DNA from: Triplophysa rosa | Taxonomy: Eukaryota; Chordata; Actinopteri; Cypriniformes; Nemacheilidae | Assembly (NCBI RefSeq): GCF_024868665.1 | Contig: NC_079897.1 | Location: 3,130,261-3,194,260 of the forward strand | Reading direction: 5' to 3' | DNA: 64,000 nucleotides | Part shown: piece by piece, positions 28,119 to 39,550 of the stretch | Position numbering within the stretch: position 1 is the first letter of the stretch | Layout: each line of letters opens with the position of its first letter | Position numbers and translations under genes: made by a program | The notes under the pieces: model-generated | The model's input: only the letters and a program-made list of their open reading frames with translations | Databases searched by the model: none | What the model was told of the DNA's origin: nothing

Positions 28119-29651
28119 ATGAAGGGAACATTTACAGACACTCACACAGCTCTCGGAGTGAGTTCGGCTCGTTGAGTATTATTTTGATATTTTATTCGAT
28201 TATCAAGTTTTACAATGTAATTTTAGACCGTTTTTTGTATATATAAGTGATGCACATATTGTTTTCTCATGTCAAAGGTTGTACAGATAATAATTGGTGT
28301 TGTGATCATTGCATTGTGGTGTTTTGGCCTTACCTTATACATTTGGTTTGGTGCTGTGGTAAGACATTTCTCATTCTGTTCATTTTAAGGTTTTTATCAG
28401 TTTATGCAATGAAATATTTTAAACCGTATAATAAACGTTGAAACAAAGGCACGTGGCTTTCAGAATGCTTTATATTTTTTATTTGTGTATTTTAGTATGA
28501 AAGGGATAGTTCACCCCAAAATTCTTTCCACATTTTTTAATTATAAACCTGAATGACTTTTTCTCTAAAGAACACGAAGAAGAAGAAAATAGTTGGTAAC
28601 CAAACAAACAATACTGTAACCAAACAATACTGAATCCCAATGACCACTAAGACATTTATCAAAATTTCTTCTTTGTGTTCCACAAAATAAAGAGTCAATG
28701 TGAGGGTGAATAAATGATTACAGGTTTTTTTTTATTTTTGGGTGAACTATCCTTTAAAATGTATTTCCATGTGCTGTTTGATAGCATAAACAAACCAGTA
28801 TGGTATGATAGCAATAAAATAAAAATGTAAATTTGTGGAATGATGTTGTTAGTTGTTTGCTTTCCCTTTAGTTCCTTGTAGCTGGAATTGTGTGTGTTCT
28901 TGCAGTAAAGTTTCCCAGTCATGTTCTGGTAAGTGCGTGTGAAGTATTTTGGGCAATTTCTAATTTTTTTCTGAGTGTTGAAAGGTCTTATTGTATGTGT
29001 GTTACAGCTGGTCATCACAGAGATTCTGAACATAATCGGTGCTGCTCTGTCGATCACAGCTGTTGTGCAGCTTTCAGTGGAACTGACAATAATGAAGAGT
29101 TCAAATTATTATGAAGATTGTTATCCTCCTTTTGCCTACAGTCACTTTAGAACGATTTCCCAAGAAGAGAGAAATAACATTGACGCCTGTATTCATTACA
29201 AGAACTTTAGTAAGGTAATGGTTTTATTTGTTTTGTGTGGCGTTATGTGTGTGCATTGAGAGCATATTGTAAGTTGTATTACTTTAAAAAAAATAAACTA
29301 AAAATACTAAAGACAGATATTTCCTTTATTCTTTTCTTTAGGATGTTCAAGGAGGCATACATATCCTGATGACTGTATTAGCAGCTCTTCAGTTCAGCGT
29401 AGCCATGAGTTTCTGTGCTTTAACTATGAAAGCTTTGTTCAAAAAGGATGGGAGTGCAAAGGTATTCCATCGTCACCCCAACCACAACATGTCACATACA
29501 TAGTGATCACATACCACCTCAATAACAACAACAACCAATCACATCCACTGTTGCTCTGTAATGATGTTTGTCTTTGGTTTTACAGTTTGTTGAGGAGCCA
29601 CAAGCTCAAAAGCCACTCATGCACGCTGAAAAGACATGCATTGTTGTTTGA
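28119..29651 (+). CDS. MS4A-like four-transmembrane protein, at least 6 exons
   Basis: Exons: 28116-28157 (ATG at 28119, MKGTFTDTHTALG), 28278-28358 (TM1, IIIGVVIIALWCFGLTLYIW), 28872-28928 (TM2, FLVAGIVCVLAVKFPSHVL), 29008-29214 (TM3, EILNIIGAALSITAVVQLSV, plus a loop with several Cys), 29342-29461 (TM4, ILMTVLAALQFSVAMSFCAL) and 29586-29651 (tail, ending TCIVV). All junctions are GT-AG and phase 0, giving about 189 residues from that ATG. The exon-per-helix layout and four hydrophobic segments match the MS4A/TMEM176 superfamily. The first gene's equivalent exon is longer at its 5' side, so an upstream coding exon here may have been missed. A polyadenylation signal is at about 29833-29838. 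The exact family member was not identified. Confidence 0.8.
28500..28757. repeat. AGGGATAGTTCACCCC MITE
   Basis: Ends AAGGGATAGTTCACCCCAAA and TTGGGTGAACTATCCTTTA are inverted copies. The interior includes the familiar GTTGGTAACCAAAC segment. It lies in TM1-TM2 intron of the second MS4A-like gene. Related copies occur near 27840-27970 and 47596-48380. Confidence 0.8.
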
Positions 29652-29838
29652 ACATACTGTACTATTGGAAGTAACTGCTGTTAACTCTCAATGAGGAGGA
29701 AAGTGGAGTTATTATAAGCAGATTTCCACCAGCTGCAACATCATAATCATAACATTGATGAATGAATGTATGTTTTTTAAAGTTTCCCTGAAATTGTTGA
29801 TACGTAAAACCCTACTTTGGGCCTGTTTTATTAATAAA

Positions 29839-31783
29839 GTCTACAACACTTGACCACATTTGTTTATTTAGATCAGATCTTTTTTTATCACACAGTTGGA
29901 TAGGTATGTCTAGGATAGACGTCCTCTGTTTAAACTGACAGAAATCAAAGTTTGTCTGACTTCGACTTCAATTTAATACATACCGTATGTGTGTGAGAAG
30001 ATATTGCATGTATATACCACCAGGTGGCGCCTGCGTACTTTTCACTGTTGTAGACTCGGCGTTCAGAAGACACTGGTGCAGCTGAGGAGGATTTCTGTCA
30101 TTTTATAATAATAATAAAAATGCTTGCTTATAAATATTTAATCATCGTTTCATATGGTATACCAAGTAAAATGGAAGCATAAGGACAAAATAGGCCTAAC
30201 GTTATCTGTGGTGCACGGGGAAGACAGGTAGGCAACATCCCGGACAAATCCAGATTTAGATTGAGACTGCCATCACGACAATTTCAAGATCCAGAGGCCG
30301 ACAAGCCACCGGCAGCGGGTGACGCAGCGGTGGTGGAGAGTAGGGCGTTAACAAAACCGAAGAAAAAAAAAACCCAAAGAAAAAGACTAGAGCCTGGGCA
30401 AAAATAAAACACGAGGGTAAAATAGTCCAACTAAACTGCAGAGTCTTAATAATATCCAAGGAAAAGATTAATCCAAAAGAAGTTGGTATCCACAAAAACT
30501 CATTCACACGACAAGCCTTAACAGGGGGGAACTTGCTAAGGCTAAGGCCAGGGTCCGGTTGCATAAAGCACCTTAAGTGTAATTTTCCCTTAAGTGTGTC
30601 CTTAAGTATACCTTAAGTTTTACTTAAGTTATTCTCGTATTGTCTTTGGTAAAGGAAAATCACCCCTTAAGTGTCATACTTAAGGGAAAAACTTAAGGTG
30701 CTTTATGCAACCGGGGCCAGGTACAGTCCAAACTGAAGCAACGATCACACAAAGATGGCGAGAAGTGGCAGTGAATAAATGGGGAAAAACTAATAAGCAC
30801 CAGGTGAAAACACTACGACTAGAGGGAGGGAATGATAGGTGGCAGCTGGCGGGGCACATTAACATGCAGACAGTGAGCACGTGGATTTGTCAAACCATAC
30901 CCACGTGCTCGGGACATTCACACGCTAACAACAGATGGAACAAAACAGACATTTGTTAACCCCTGGACCCAACAATTGTGTATCAGAAGTGTATCAAAAA
31001 CTAGGTTAAATAATAAGAATGACCTCACCATGCACCTTCTCAGTTGTTGCGGAAGTCCAAATTATTATTGCTTATTGGTGTGACACGACAGACATAAAGA
31101 TGCACAACTTCTTTTAAAAATATAAAAAAATGTGTGTTCATTTAAATGATTTGATTAAAGCGTGTGTGTTAAGTCAAAACTCTTTTCACAATTCTAGTTA
31201 AAAAGCAATACATTTAAAATAGATTTCTTTCATATAGTTTATGTAATAACATTTCGCTTAAGACTTACTGATATCAAATTATAATTAAACTATATTTGGA
31301 GTACTACACAATGCACATTTCTTAATATTATGCCTAAATAAAAATTTGTTTTGAATAATATTAGTCTTTTATTGAAATATATTTTAAGTGTATAAATACA
31401 CTTCAGTGTATTGTGGGAATATTTTTCAGATAAAAGTATGATTTAAATATCAATATAATCAATAAGTGTTTTCTTTCATTAAATCATTAAGCTGTGTGAT
31501 TTTGTCATGTGCTTGCTATCTTACTCAGTAAAATAGTTACTGTGGCAAATGGGGGTTGGAGCCATAAATTATCTAGATCAACACACACACACACACAAAG
31601 AGTCACAAAGAGTCATAAAGAATAAAAATGTTATGAATCAATCCACTGCATATGTTTTAAGTATAATCATGAGTTGTGATGTGTTTTAATGAATCATAGG
31701 ATTAAGAAACAACGCTATATAATTAAAAACATTAGATGATTGAGTGTTTTCTTTTTACTAAAAGAATGTTAAGAATGTTGGTA
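29839..31783. other. Intergenic repeat-derived stretch
   Basis: No gene seen. About 30220-30960 looks like an old dispersed element on the minus strand, compositionally similar to the solo-LTR-like element at 40013, but with no clear ends. It hosts the 162-bp MITE at 30553. A (CA)n run is at about 31580-31597. Confidence 0.4.
30553..30714. repeat. Short palindromic MITE with 7-bp target duplication
   Basis: Inverted ends CCGGTTGCATAAAGCACCTT and their complement, rich in CTTAAG palindromes. GGCCAGG flanks it on both sides (30546-30552 and 30715-30721). 162 bp, no frame. Confidence 0.85.
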
Positions 31784-32182
31784 TGTTGTCCGGCCACAAT
31801 AAACTGTTTCTAGGAGACCACTCCCCAAAAGAAACTGTCCTGGAGAACATTCCTCAGGACTGGCGATTGACCACAGGATATACGTTTTGAAATGTTATTT
31901 TACAGGAACTAAGAAAAAGGACTTCACGGTGATTGGTGGAAAGGGAGCAGCACTCCTTAAAAGGCAGAGGAGGAGTCAGAAGATGCGAGCGACGTCACAT
32001 ACTTAATAAATATGGGTGTTTTTGAATATTTTGTGTTGTTGGCTTGTGGTGGAGTGAGGAGATCGTCTGACAACCCAAAGCTTTGTTACCTTTTTACATC
32101 TGATAATAAAACTTCTGTTTAATTTTGGAGAACGTCTCTGTGCAAATTTTTGAGCATGCAGGACTGCCTTTAAAGTCCAACA
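31784..32182 (+). mobile_element. Putative solo LTR (399 bp)
   Basis: Begins TGTTG and ends CAACA, with a TTAAAAGGC TATA-like box at about 31957, an AATAAAAC polyadenylation signal at about 32105 and a GT-rich stretch after it. This is the usual order of an LTR. Only a 3-bp GTA duplication is visible at the borders, and there is no second LTR or coding region nearby. Confidence 0.6.
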
Positions 32183-33260
32183 GTATCTTTAGTTGGACGT
32201 CAGCACCACTTCAGTGCTAGAAATGGGGGCATGGAGGTTCCAGTTCAAAATGTCGAGGATTCCATCTTTTATCGATGTAATATCTTCCAAACGATAAAAT
32301 TACCATATATAAATATTATTTTGTGTATGCTTTCACCCAGAGAGTTTTATTCAAAAGTTTTATGGAAACGTAAGGCCACTTAAGTTTTTATTGTACAAAC
32401 GGATAAGTTTTATGCTGTAGTATGGGCTATTATTGCTCGCTGTCATAACCGTTACACTATGGTAATGATTGCACCATAGTTTGCATATGGCAGTAATCGT
32501 AGAACGATATAGTGAACTAAAGGGATCACTTACATAAATATGCAAATTGGCTGATCATTTGGTTGTTTGAAGTCTGTACGGACGACTTTCTTACGCGAAA
32601 CAAAAGGAGAAGCTTGTCTTAAGTTCTTGTATTTCAGTTGATTCAGCATTTTGACAGGTCAGAGGTTGAATTACTTAAAAAACAATTAGTAGTCCACGCA
32701 ATTTGCGCTATTTCCTGAAAATGTTCCCTTTCACTACTACACATTTTAATTTTCTGAATAATAAAACATTAAGACAACCTTAATTTCAGGCATCCACCAA
32801 AGACATTTCAACAATAGACTAAGTTTTAATGACATTATGGAAATATTAAATATGCCTTGACATTCAGTTCCTTTACTTTCACATGCCTAGCACCTATAGC
32901 AGACTAACCACATGTAAATGTTGACAACTATAAATTATTCAAGTAAGTCTTCTGCAGCCACCGCATGCAAATTTACATCAAACCAATACCATGGTGTCAG
33001 TAAGTTGCGATAAGGCTAGTTCTTATAAATATCAGTACTGAAGAGGTTCTGCTGTGATGAAGGTTGGAGTCTGGATGTCTACAGCAAGTTTGAGGTGTTG
33101 TTTTCGCTTTCTTTTTTTGTACTCGTAACAAATGTTTGAAAATGTTAACTAAACTTTTTGTTTAAATTTCGTGTAAATTTGTGCTTAAAATGCTTCTTCA
33201 TTCTCATATTTACTTTTAAAATGATTATTGTTATTAAAATATTGTTTATTTCTTAAGGCA
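32183..33260 (+). promoter_or_regulatory. Upstream region and leader of the PI-PLC gene
   Basis: AT-rich flank followed by a TATAAAT box at 33024-33030. A start about 25-30 bp downstream would begin a short leader exon that could end at GAG before GTGTTG (about 33098). A second leader segment begins after the acceptor TTCTTAAG at 33257, just before the ATG at 33261. The donor is weak, so the leader structure is uncertain. Confidence 0.45.
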
Positions 33261-35194
33261 ATGGTAAAGATGAAAGTTACTGGAACAATTCTGTGCATCA
33301 TATTGCTTCTGTAAGTATAACAACAATCATTTATGTTTTGTATTTACTTTATTGGCTCGTTGGGAGTAGGGTAAGTTAAAAATTTAATAACAATAACAGC
33401 ATTATTGTATTTTTACATTAAATACTGATTGCCACACTCTTTTCTGCCTTTTGTCTTATTTTATGTCTATTCATTTTGAAAATTAATCTGGTCATTTCAT
33501 GGTAAGTTAGCATTGTGATAGGCTTTTCATGTTTTCTTTTAAACGTAAATGCTTATTGTCACCTGTCATTTTTGTCAAAATGTTATTAGCATATTCTTAT
33601 TTTGTGTACTCTTTTCATTAGACATTTTGGGACTATTTGTGAGTTAATCAGCTTTCTTGGATCTTTTTTATATTATTTTTCGGTTTTAAAATTAAGATCT
33701 TAAATGTGTTACATTTTTCAATATTCAGCCCTTAAAGTCAACAATTTAATTGATGGGGGTCTCTTAATTACAACAATAAACATTAGCATGTTATTTCAGC
33801 CATACTCATCTCTATAGAAAAAGTCATTTTAAAAGTCCAGGAACCTAAAATTAACATCTGGGCAATTCTTGTGTTATGGATGTGATTTTTAGCCAAAACT
33901 TAAAATAAAAATTCTCAGAGAATGTATGTATTACCAATATACTGAACCACCTGTTTATGTTATGTACTTAAGCTTTGGATTCAAAACTAATGGTTCAAAA
34001 ACAAAAATGTATAAAAGTGAAGCAGGCAAAGTTATGCATTTTCCCGCCTTCTCCTGCGTTGTCGTTACAAGTGACATAGTAAACAGCTATTGAGACTGAT
34101 CTGTCTCCATAAACAGCTGCCGGCTTGATGACGCAAACGAACCGCGCTTCGGACCAAATAAAATAATATGAACGCAGCCCAGCGGGGGCAGGGGGAGGGC
34201 AGAGCAATCGAACTAGGGTTTGGACCAGGCAATCGAACTAAATGTGAAACCATCCCCGAAGTCCATATGGTTCTGACAACTGGTCTATGAAGAACTAAAC
34301 CAACCTTGACATTGTTGACCCAAAACTCTGACTTTGTTTCACAGATTGCATAGGAGTGCTTGTCAAATAGAAGGATATAATGATGATGAGAGACTCGATC
34401 TCCCCAAATCTTACAACATTGGCTGGATGGCAACTCTAGACAATAACAAGTCAATTTATGAAATCACCATTCCTGGTACTCATGACACCTTGGCTCTTCG
34501 TGGAAGTCGATACGCAGAATGCCAGGCATGGTCACTGATGGACCAACTAAAGGCTGGGATACGCTACTTGGATCTTCGAGTGTCTGGAGAAAATTTAGAA
34601 ATTAAGCATGGAATAATGTACCAAAATATAACATTCCCAGAAGTTTTAAACACAACTAAAAGTTTTTTATCTGAATTTAAAACCGAGACGGTGTTTGTCA
34701 GAGTTAAGCCTGTTTTTTGGTTTAAAGGCAGGGTTGCAGATTCGATTGTAAACATGATTGAAAATGACCCCAATAGCATATTCAGATTTGACTCCGATGA
34801 GGCCACAAAAATTGGTAATGTAAGAGGAAAAATTGTTTATTTTCAGAAAAACAGCTTTTATTTGGGTATCTTTCTAAATGGAACCGATAAAAAGGGCGAC
34901 CATAAAGTAAGTAATGTTGAAAGAAAGAAGAATTTAATTTTGACTCATCTAAATAATACTAGAAACAATTGTGGAAAAGATTCTGTTATTCTGAATTACT
35001 CAAGTGGCACAGGTGCTTTTTTTGGGTTACACCTATTTAGAGGTTTACCTTTAACCCCCAAGGATGTAGCCAGGGAAATTAATCCATGGCTGTTAAATTA
35101 CCTAAATACTGAATCTTCCAAACCATGTTTTGGGATCATAGCCATGGACTTTCCAAGCTTTGATTTGATTCAGGCGGTCATCAATCTTAATTAA
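33261..35194 (+). CDS. Secreted bacterial-type phosphatidylinositol-specific phospholipase C
   Basis: Two coding exons, 33261-33310 and 34345-35194 (GT-AG, phase-consistent), give 299 residues. Residues 1 to about 24 form a signal peptide (VTGTILCIILLLLHRSAC). The rest is a single PI-PLC X domain of the small bacterial type, not the multi-domain eukaryotic PLC. Catalytic-type residues are all present: His63 and Asp64 in IPGTHDT, Arg95 in LDLR, His105 in KHG, Lys138 in VRVKP, and Asp285 near the C-terminus in AMDFPS. Family reaction: cleavage of phosphatidylinositol, and in several relatives of GPI anchors, via a cyclic inositol phosphate. Potential N-glycosylation sites (NIT, NTT, NGT, NYS) fit secretion. 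Teleosts are known to carry such single-exon-type genes. No calcium-site or SH2/PH/Y/C2 domains are present. It is flanked by MS4A-like sequence on one side and a Tc1 element on the other. Confidence 0.88.
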
Positions 35195-35213
35195 AAGTAA
35201 TACAATTCATATA

Positions 35214-36434
35214 CACTCACCTAAAGGATTATTAGGAACACCATACTAATACGGTGTTTGACCCCCTTTCGCCTTCAGAACTGCCTTAATTCTACGTGGC
35301 ATTGATTCAACAAGGTGCTGAAAGCATTCTTTAGAAATGTTGGCCCATATTGATAGGATAGCATCTTGCAGTTGATGGAGATTTGTGGGATGCACATCCA
35401 GGGCACGAAGCTCCCGTTCCACCACATCCCAAAGATGTTCTATCGGGTTGAGATCTGGTGACTGTGGGGGCCATTCTAGTACAGTGAACTCATTGTCATG
35501 TTCAAGAAACCAATTTGAAATGATTCGAGCTTTGTGACATGGTGCATTATCCTGCTGGAAGTAGCCATTAGAGGATGGGTACATGGTGGTCATAAAGGGA
35601 TGGACATGGTCAGAAACAATGCTCAGGTAGGCCGTGGCATTTAAACGATGCCCAATTGGCACTAAGGGGCCTAAAGTGTGCCAAGAAAACATCCCCCACA
35701 CCATTACACCACCACCACCAGCCTGCACAGTGGTAACAAGGCATGATGGATCCATGTTCTCATTCTGTTTACGCCAAATTCTGACTCTACCATTTGAATG
35801 TCTCAACAGAAATCGAGACTCATCAGACCAGGCAACATTTTTCCAGTCTTCAACTGTCCAATTTTGGTGAGCTCGTGCAAATTGTAGCCTCTTTTTCCTA
35901 TTTGTAGTGGAGATGAGTGGTACCCGGTGGGGTCTTCTGCTGTTGTAGCCCATCTGCCTCAAGGTTGTGCGTGTTGTGGCTTCACAAATGCTTTGCTGCA
36001 TAGCTCGGTTGTAACGAGTGGTTATTTCAGTCAAAGTTGCTCTTCTATCAGCTTGAATCAGTCGGCCCATTCTCCTCTGACCTCTAGCATCAACAAGGCA
36101 TTTTCGCCCACAGGACTGCCGCATACTGGATGTTTTTCCCTTTTCACACCATTCTTTGTAAACCCTAGAAATGGTTGTGCGTGAAAATCCCAGTAACTGA
36201 GCAGATTGTGAAATACTCAGACCGGCCCGTCTGGCACCAACAACCATGCCACGCTCAAAATTGCTTAAATCACCTTTCTTTCCCATTCTGACATTCAGTT
36301 TGGAGTTCAGGAGATTGTCTTGACCAGGACCACACCCCTAAATGCATTGAAGCAACTGCCATGTGATTGGTTGATTAGATAATTGCATTAATGAGAAATT
36401 GAACAGGTGTTCCTAATAATCCTTTAGGTGAGTG
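35214..36434 (-). mobile_element. Complete Tc1/mariner transposon (1221 bp)
   Basis: Perfect 29-bp terminal inverted repeats at 35214-35242 and 36406-36434, starting CACTCACCTAAAGGATTATT. TA flanks both sides (35212-35213 and 36435-36436). It encloses one intact transposase frame. The left end lies only about 20 bp beyond the PI-PLC stop codon. Confidence 0.95.
35246..36286 (-). CDS. Tc1-type transposase, intact (346 aa)
   Basis: DDE transposase that cuts and pastes the element around it. The N-terminal paired-like helix-turn-helix spans about 1-110 (LSISQSAQLLGFSRTTISRV in the first HTH), followed by a basic linker. The catalytic triad is recognisable: Asp in AWSDESR, Asp in YFQQDNAPCH, and Glu in PDLNPIEHLWD, with the 34-residue spacing class of Tc1 (DD34E). 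The Gly-rich motif QAGGGGVMVWG is present. Start MGKKGDLSNF; the 346-residue length is normal for Tc1 and no stop or frameshift is present. Intactness plus perfect terminal repeats suggest a young insertion that might still be active. Confidence 0.95.
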   Translation of the reverse strand: MGKKGDLSNFERGMVVGARRAGLSISQSAQLLGFSRTTISRVYKEWCEKGKTSSMRQSCGRKCLVDARGQRRMGRLIQADRRATLTEITTRYNRAMQQSICEATTRTTLRQMGYNSRRPHRVPLISTTNRKKRLQFARAHQNWTVEDWKNVAWSDESRFLLRHSNGRVRIWRKQNENMDPSCLVTTVQAGGGGVMVWGMFSWHTLGPLVPIGHRLNATAYLSIVSDHVHPFMTTMYPSSNGYFQQDNAPCHKARIISNWFLEHDNEFTVLEWPPQSPDLNPIEHLWDVVERELRALDVHPTNLHQLQDAILSIWANISKECFQHLVESMPRRIKAVLKAKGGQTPY

Positions 36435-36436
36435 TA

Positions 36437-37448
36437 AGTATCTGCCTTTTATAGTAGTAGCCTATCATATACTTTTTTAAAACTGATGCTGTAAAAGTGC
36501 ATGGGAAAAAATGTGTTAATTATTTTCTGTTATTTTCTCAATAATAAAGCATTGCCAGCACTTTTTTCATTTTTAAGTTGTTTGAGCACACACTATATCC
36601 ATCTTCTCTCTCTCTCAATATATATAGATTGTGAAATGTTTACAATATCATTTTGGGTGTGCTGATATCATTTTAATACTTTGAAGATTAAATTTTGTAA
36701 GTAGCTCCGCATCAGTAATCATACTATTATTAACCATTGTATAACGTGAGTTTACAATCCAACGTAGTAGGGATGTAACAATATTATCGAAATTGTGTTA
36801 TCGCTATAGCAAAATTGTCTCAATATCATCATGGTCACGTGACTGTATGAAACGAAAGGTCTTTCTGGCCTAACATAGAGAATGTTAGAAAAAATAATAG
36901 ATGTTACCTTTGGCAAAGTCCATCTGGTACAATTATTTTATTTTATAAAAGGGATTTTTAGGTCATGTGACCCATCTCTATAACTCATACCTCTAAGCAA
37001 CAGTTTTGATTAGAGAGTAAAGAAAAGAGGATGCTTACGGCACATTTCCAAGTCATCATTTGTCATAAAAAAATAGCAATAAATACTGTACCGTGGGCGG
37101 TATACCGAGTTATTATTGTACAGTGAGATTTTGATATTGTTAAATCCCTATAAAATATTGTTTATTTTAGTTAAATTTCATTAATTAAAAACTGCATTAA
37201 CTTCATGTATTATAATGAAGTCAACTGAAACGCGTAAGTGTAATTGATTAATCTTGTCTTATTGAGTTTAAATGCAGTGTCGTTGCTTTGTTTATTTCCG
37301 CATTTGTCACGTGTTGAAGTTGCGCTTGTTCTCGTGCTGGTTTCGTTGTTATTGGGAGATATTGGGAGGCGTGTCCTGCTGAATTCAATTGCGTGATTCA
37401 GATGGGTATTTAAGTGCGATTAACCACTGCGTGCAGCCCTCACCGCAT
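36437..37448. other. AT-rich intergenic DNA
   Basis: Contains a (CT)n run near 36606 and a degraded repeat (CGTGGGCGGTATACCGAGTT near 37092). No gene. The last 170 bp are more GC-rich and lead into the minisatellite. Confidence 0.5.
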
Positions 37449-37887
37449 GAAGACCGAAGAGCGTAAAGACCAAAGAGCGTAAAGACCGAAGCGCGTGAAG
37501 ACCGAAGCGCGTGAAGACCGAAGCGCGTGAAGACCGAAGAGCGTGAAGACCGAAGAGCGTGAAGACAGAAGAGCGCAAAGACCGAAGAGCGTAAGGACCG
37601 AAGAGCGTAAAGACCGAAGAGCGTGAAGACCGAAGAGCGTGAAGACCGAAGAGCGTGAAGACCGAAGAGCGTGAAGACATAAGAGCATAAAGACCGAAGA
37701 GCGTAAAGACAGAAGAGCGTGAAGACCGAAGAGCGTGAAGACAGAAGAGCGTAAAGACCGAAGAGCGTAAAGACCGAAGAGCGTAAAGACCGAAGAGCGT
37801 AAAGACCGAAGAGCGTGAAGACCGAAGAGCGTGAAGACAGAAGAGCGTAAAGACCGAAGAGCGTAAAGACCGAAGAGCGTAAAGACC
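37449..37887. repeat. 16-bp minisatellite, about 27 copies
   Basis: Tandem units alternating between AAAGACCGAAGAGCGT and GAAGACCGAAGAGCGT, with a few variants (CAAAGAG, CGCGT, ACAGAAG). It directly precedes an L2 LINE coding region, so it may be the element's 5' UTR. It keeps frames open on both strands because three units make 48 bp; the predicted SSVFTLFGLHALR repeats are an artefact. Confidence 0.93.
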
Positions 37888-38034
37888 ATCGACTCTACCT
37901 GTGCGACTCCACCGAGCAAGGACACTGAGACCGACAAGGCACTTGAGTATTGCACTTCAGTATTAACTTTTTGCACTTCTATTTATTCTCTTCTTATTAT
38001 TTGTCTTGTATATTTCTTATTCCCAGCTTTTGAT

Positions 38035-39090
38035 ATGTGTTTTCAAATCCCTACTGTTACTGCAACTCGTAAATCACCGGTATCACGTAGAAGGCCGCGC
38101 AATGCTAATGCTAATAATCTGCGCACTCTTTCAACGTCCACAACTACCTCAATTACATTTCCCATTGGTTTATGGAACTGCCAGTCTGCTGTAAACAAAG
38201 CAGATTTCATCACAGCTATTGCTAAACATTCTGGTCTTTCTCTTTTAGCACTCACTGAAACCTGGATCCAGCCAGAGGACACTGCCACACCGGCTGCTCT
38301 CTCAAATAACTACACTTTCTCCCACAGCCCATGCATATCAGGGAGGGGTGGAGGAACCGGTCTACTTATCCCCAAAGACTGGAAATTCAAACAGCTGGCA
38401 CCCTCATGTGACAACATCTCCTTCGAGTCACATGCTGTTACTATCATCCACCCTGTTAAAACTGATGTTGTGGTTATCTATTGTCCCCCAGATCAGCTTG
38501 GACATTTCTTGGAGGAGTTGGATACGCTTCTGTCATCCTTCCCCGAGGATGGTACTCCTCTGGTGGTACTTGGAGACTTCAACATCCACCTTGAAAAACC
38601 ACAGGCTGCCAACTTCAACAACCTGACTGCATTGTTTGACCTCAAGCGAGTTCCCACTTCAGCAACCCATAAGTCTGGTAATCAACTAGATCTTATCTAC
38701 ACACAACACTGCTCCACTCATCACTCCCAGGTCACCCCGCTGCACACGTCGGATTATTTCCTCATCACTCTTGATCTCGACCTAACTTCTCCAGACACTA
38801 CACATGCTTCCCCACTGGTCACATTCCGGCGCAACCTACGATCACTCTCTCCCTCCTGCTTATACTCTGTTGTCTCCGCTACGCTCCCTCTCTCTGAACA
38901 GCTCTCTCTCTTGGATACTAACAGTGCCACCGACACTCTTTGCTCCACACTAACCTCCTGCTTAGACAACTTATGCCCTCTAACATCTAGGCCATCTCGT
39001 ACATTCTCTTCTGCCCCCTGGTTATCTGATGTTCTCCGTGAGCATCGCGCCACGCTCAGGTCTGCTGAGAGAAAGTGGCGCAAAACCTAA
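38035..39090 (+). pseudogene. L2 LINE ORF2 N-terminal part: APE-type endonuclease (351 aa)
   Basis: Apurinic-like endonuclease that nicks target DNA for LINE insertion. Motifs in order: GLWNCQSAVNKADFI (N-terminal strand), LLALTETW (catalytic Glu), RGGGTGLL, GDFNIHL (Asp/Asn pair) and TSDYFLI near the C-terminus. The frame begins near MCFQIPTVTA and ends at a stop after RKWRKT, shortly before the RT would start; in an intact element it would run on. Confidence 0.9.
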
Positions 39091-39550
39091 AGAACCCGCT
39101 GACCTCGGTCTCTATCAGTCTCTCCTCTCTTCTTTCTCTGCTGATGTCTCCTCTGCAAAAACCCAGTACTACCACACTAAAACTAAAGACTCACCTGACT
39201 CTCGTACTCTCGTACTCTGCCCCCTCACCTCCATCCGACTTAACAGCTACTGTTAACTCTTGATCACGCCCAAACCCCCGACACATGCTCATTCCCCTCT
39301 TTCTCTCTCTTATCTCAAGATGATACTACTGGCTGGACTTCCAGCTTGCACAGCCAAACCTCTACAGATGATCCAGAATGCAGCGGCAAGAGTGGTCTTC
39401 AATGAACCGAAGAGAGCGCACGTCACCCCTCTCTTCACTAAGTTACATTGGCTCCCTATAGTCGCTCGAATCAAATTCAAGACTCTGCTCCTGGCCTACA
39501 AGACCACCACTGATTTGGCAACCCCTTACCTTCACTCGCTAATGCAGACG

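Noticed and set aside
37449..37887. CRISPR-like array
   Set aside because: Units are directly abutting 16-mers without unique spacers, in a vertebrate genome.
37420..37976. Long minus-strand frames (86 and 178 codons) with a repeated SSVFTLFGLHALR peptide
   Set aside because: They are the translation of a 16-bp minisatellite; three units equal 48 bp and keep frames open by arithmetic.
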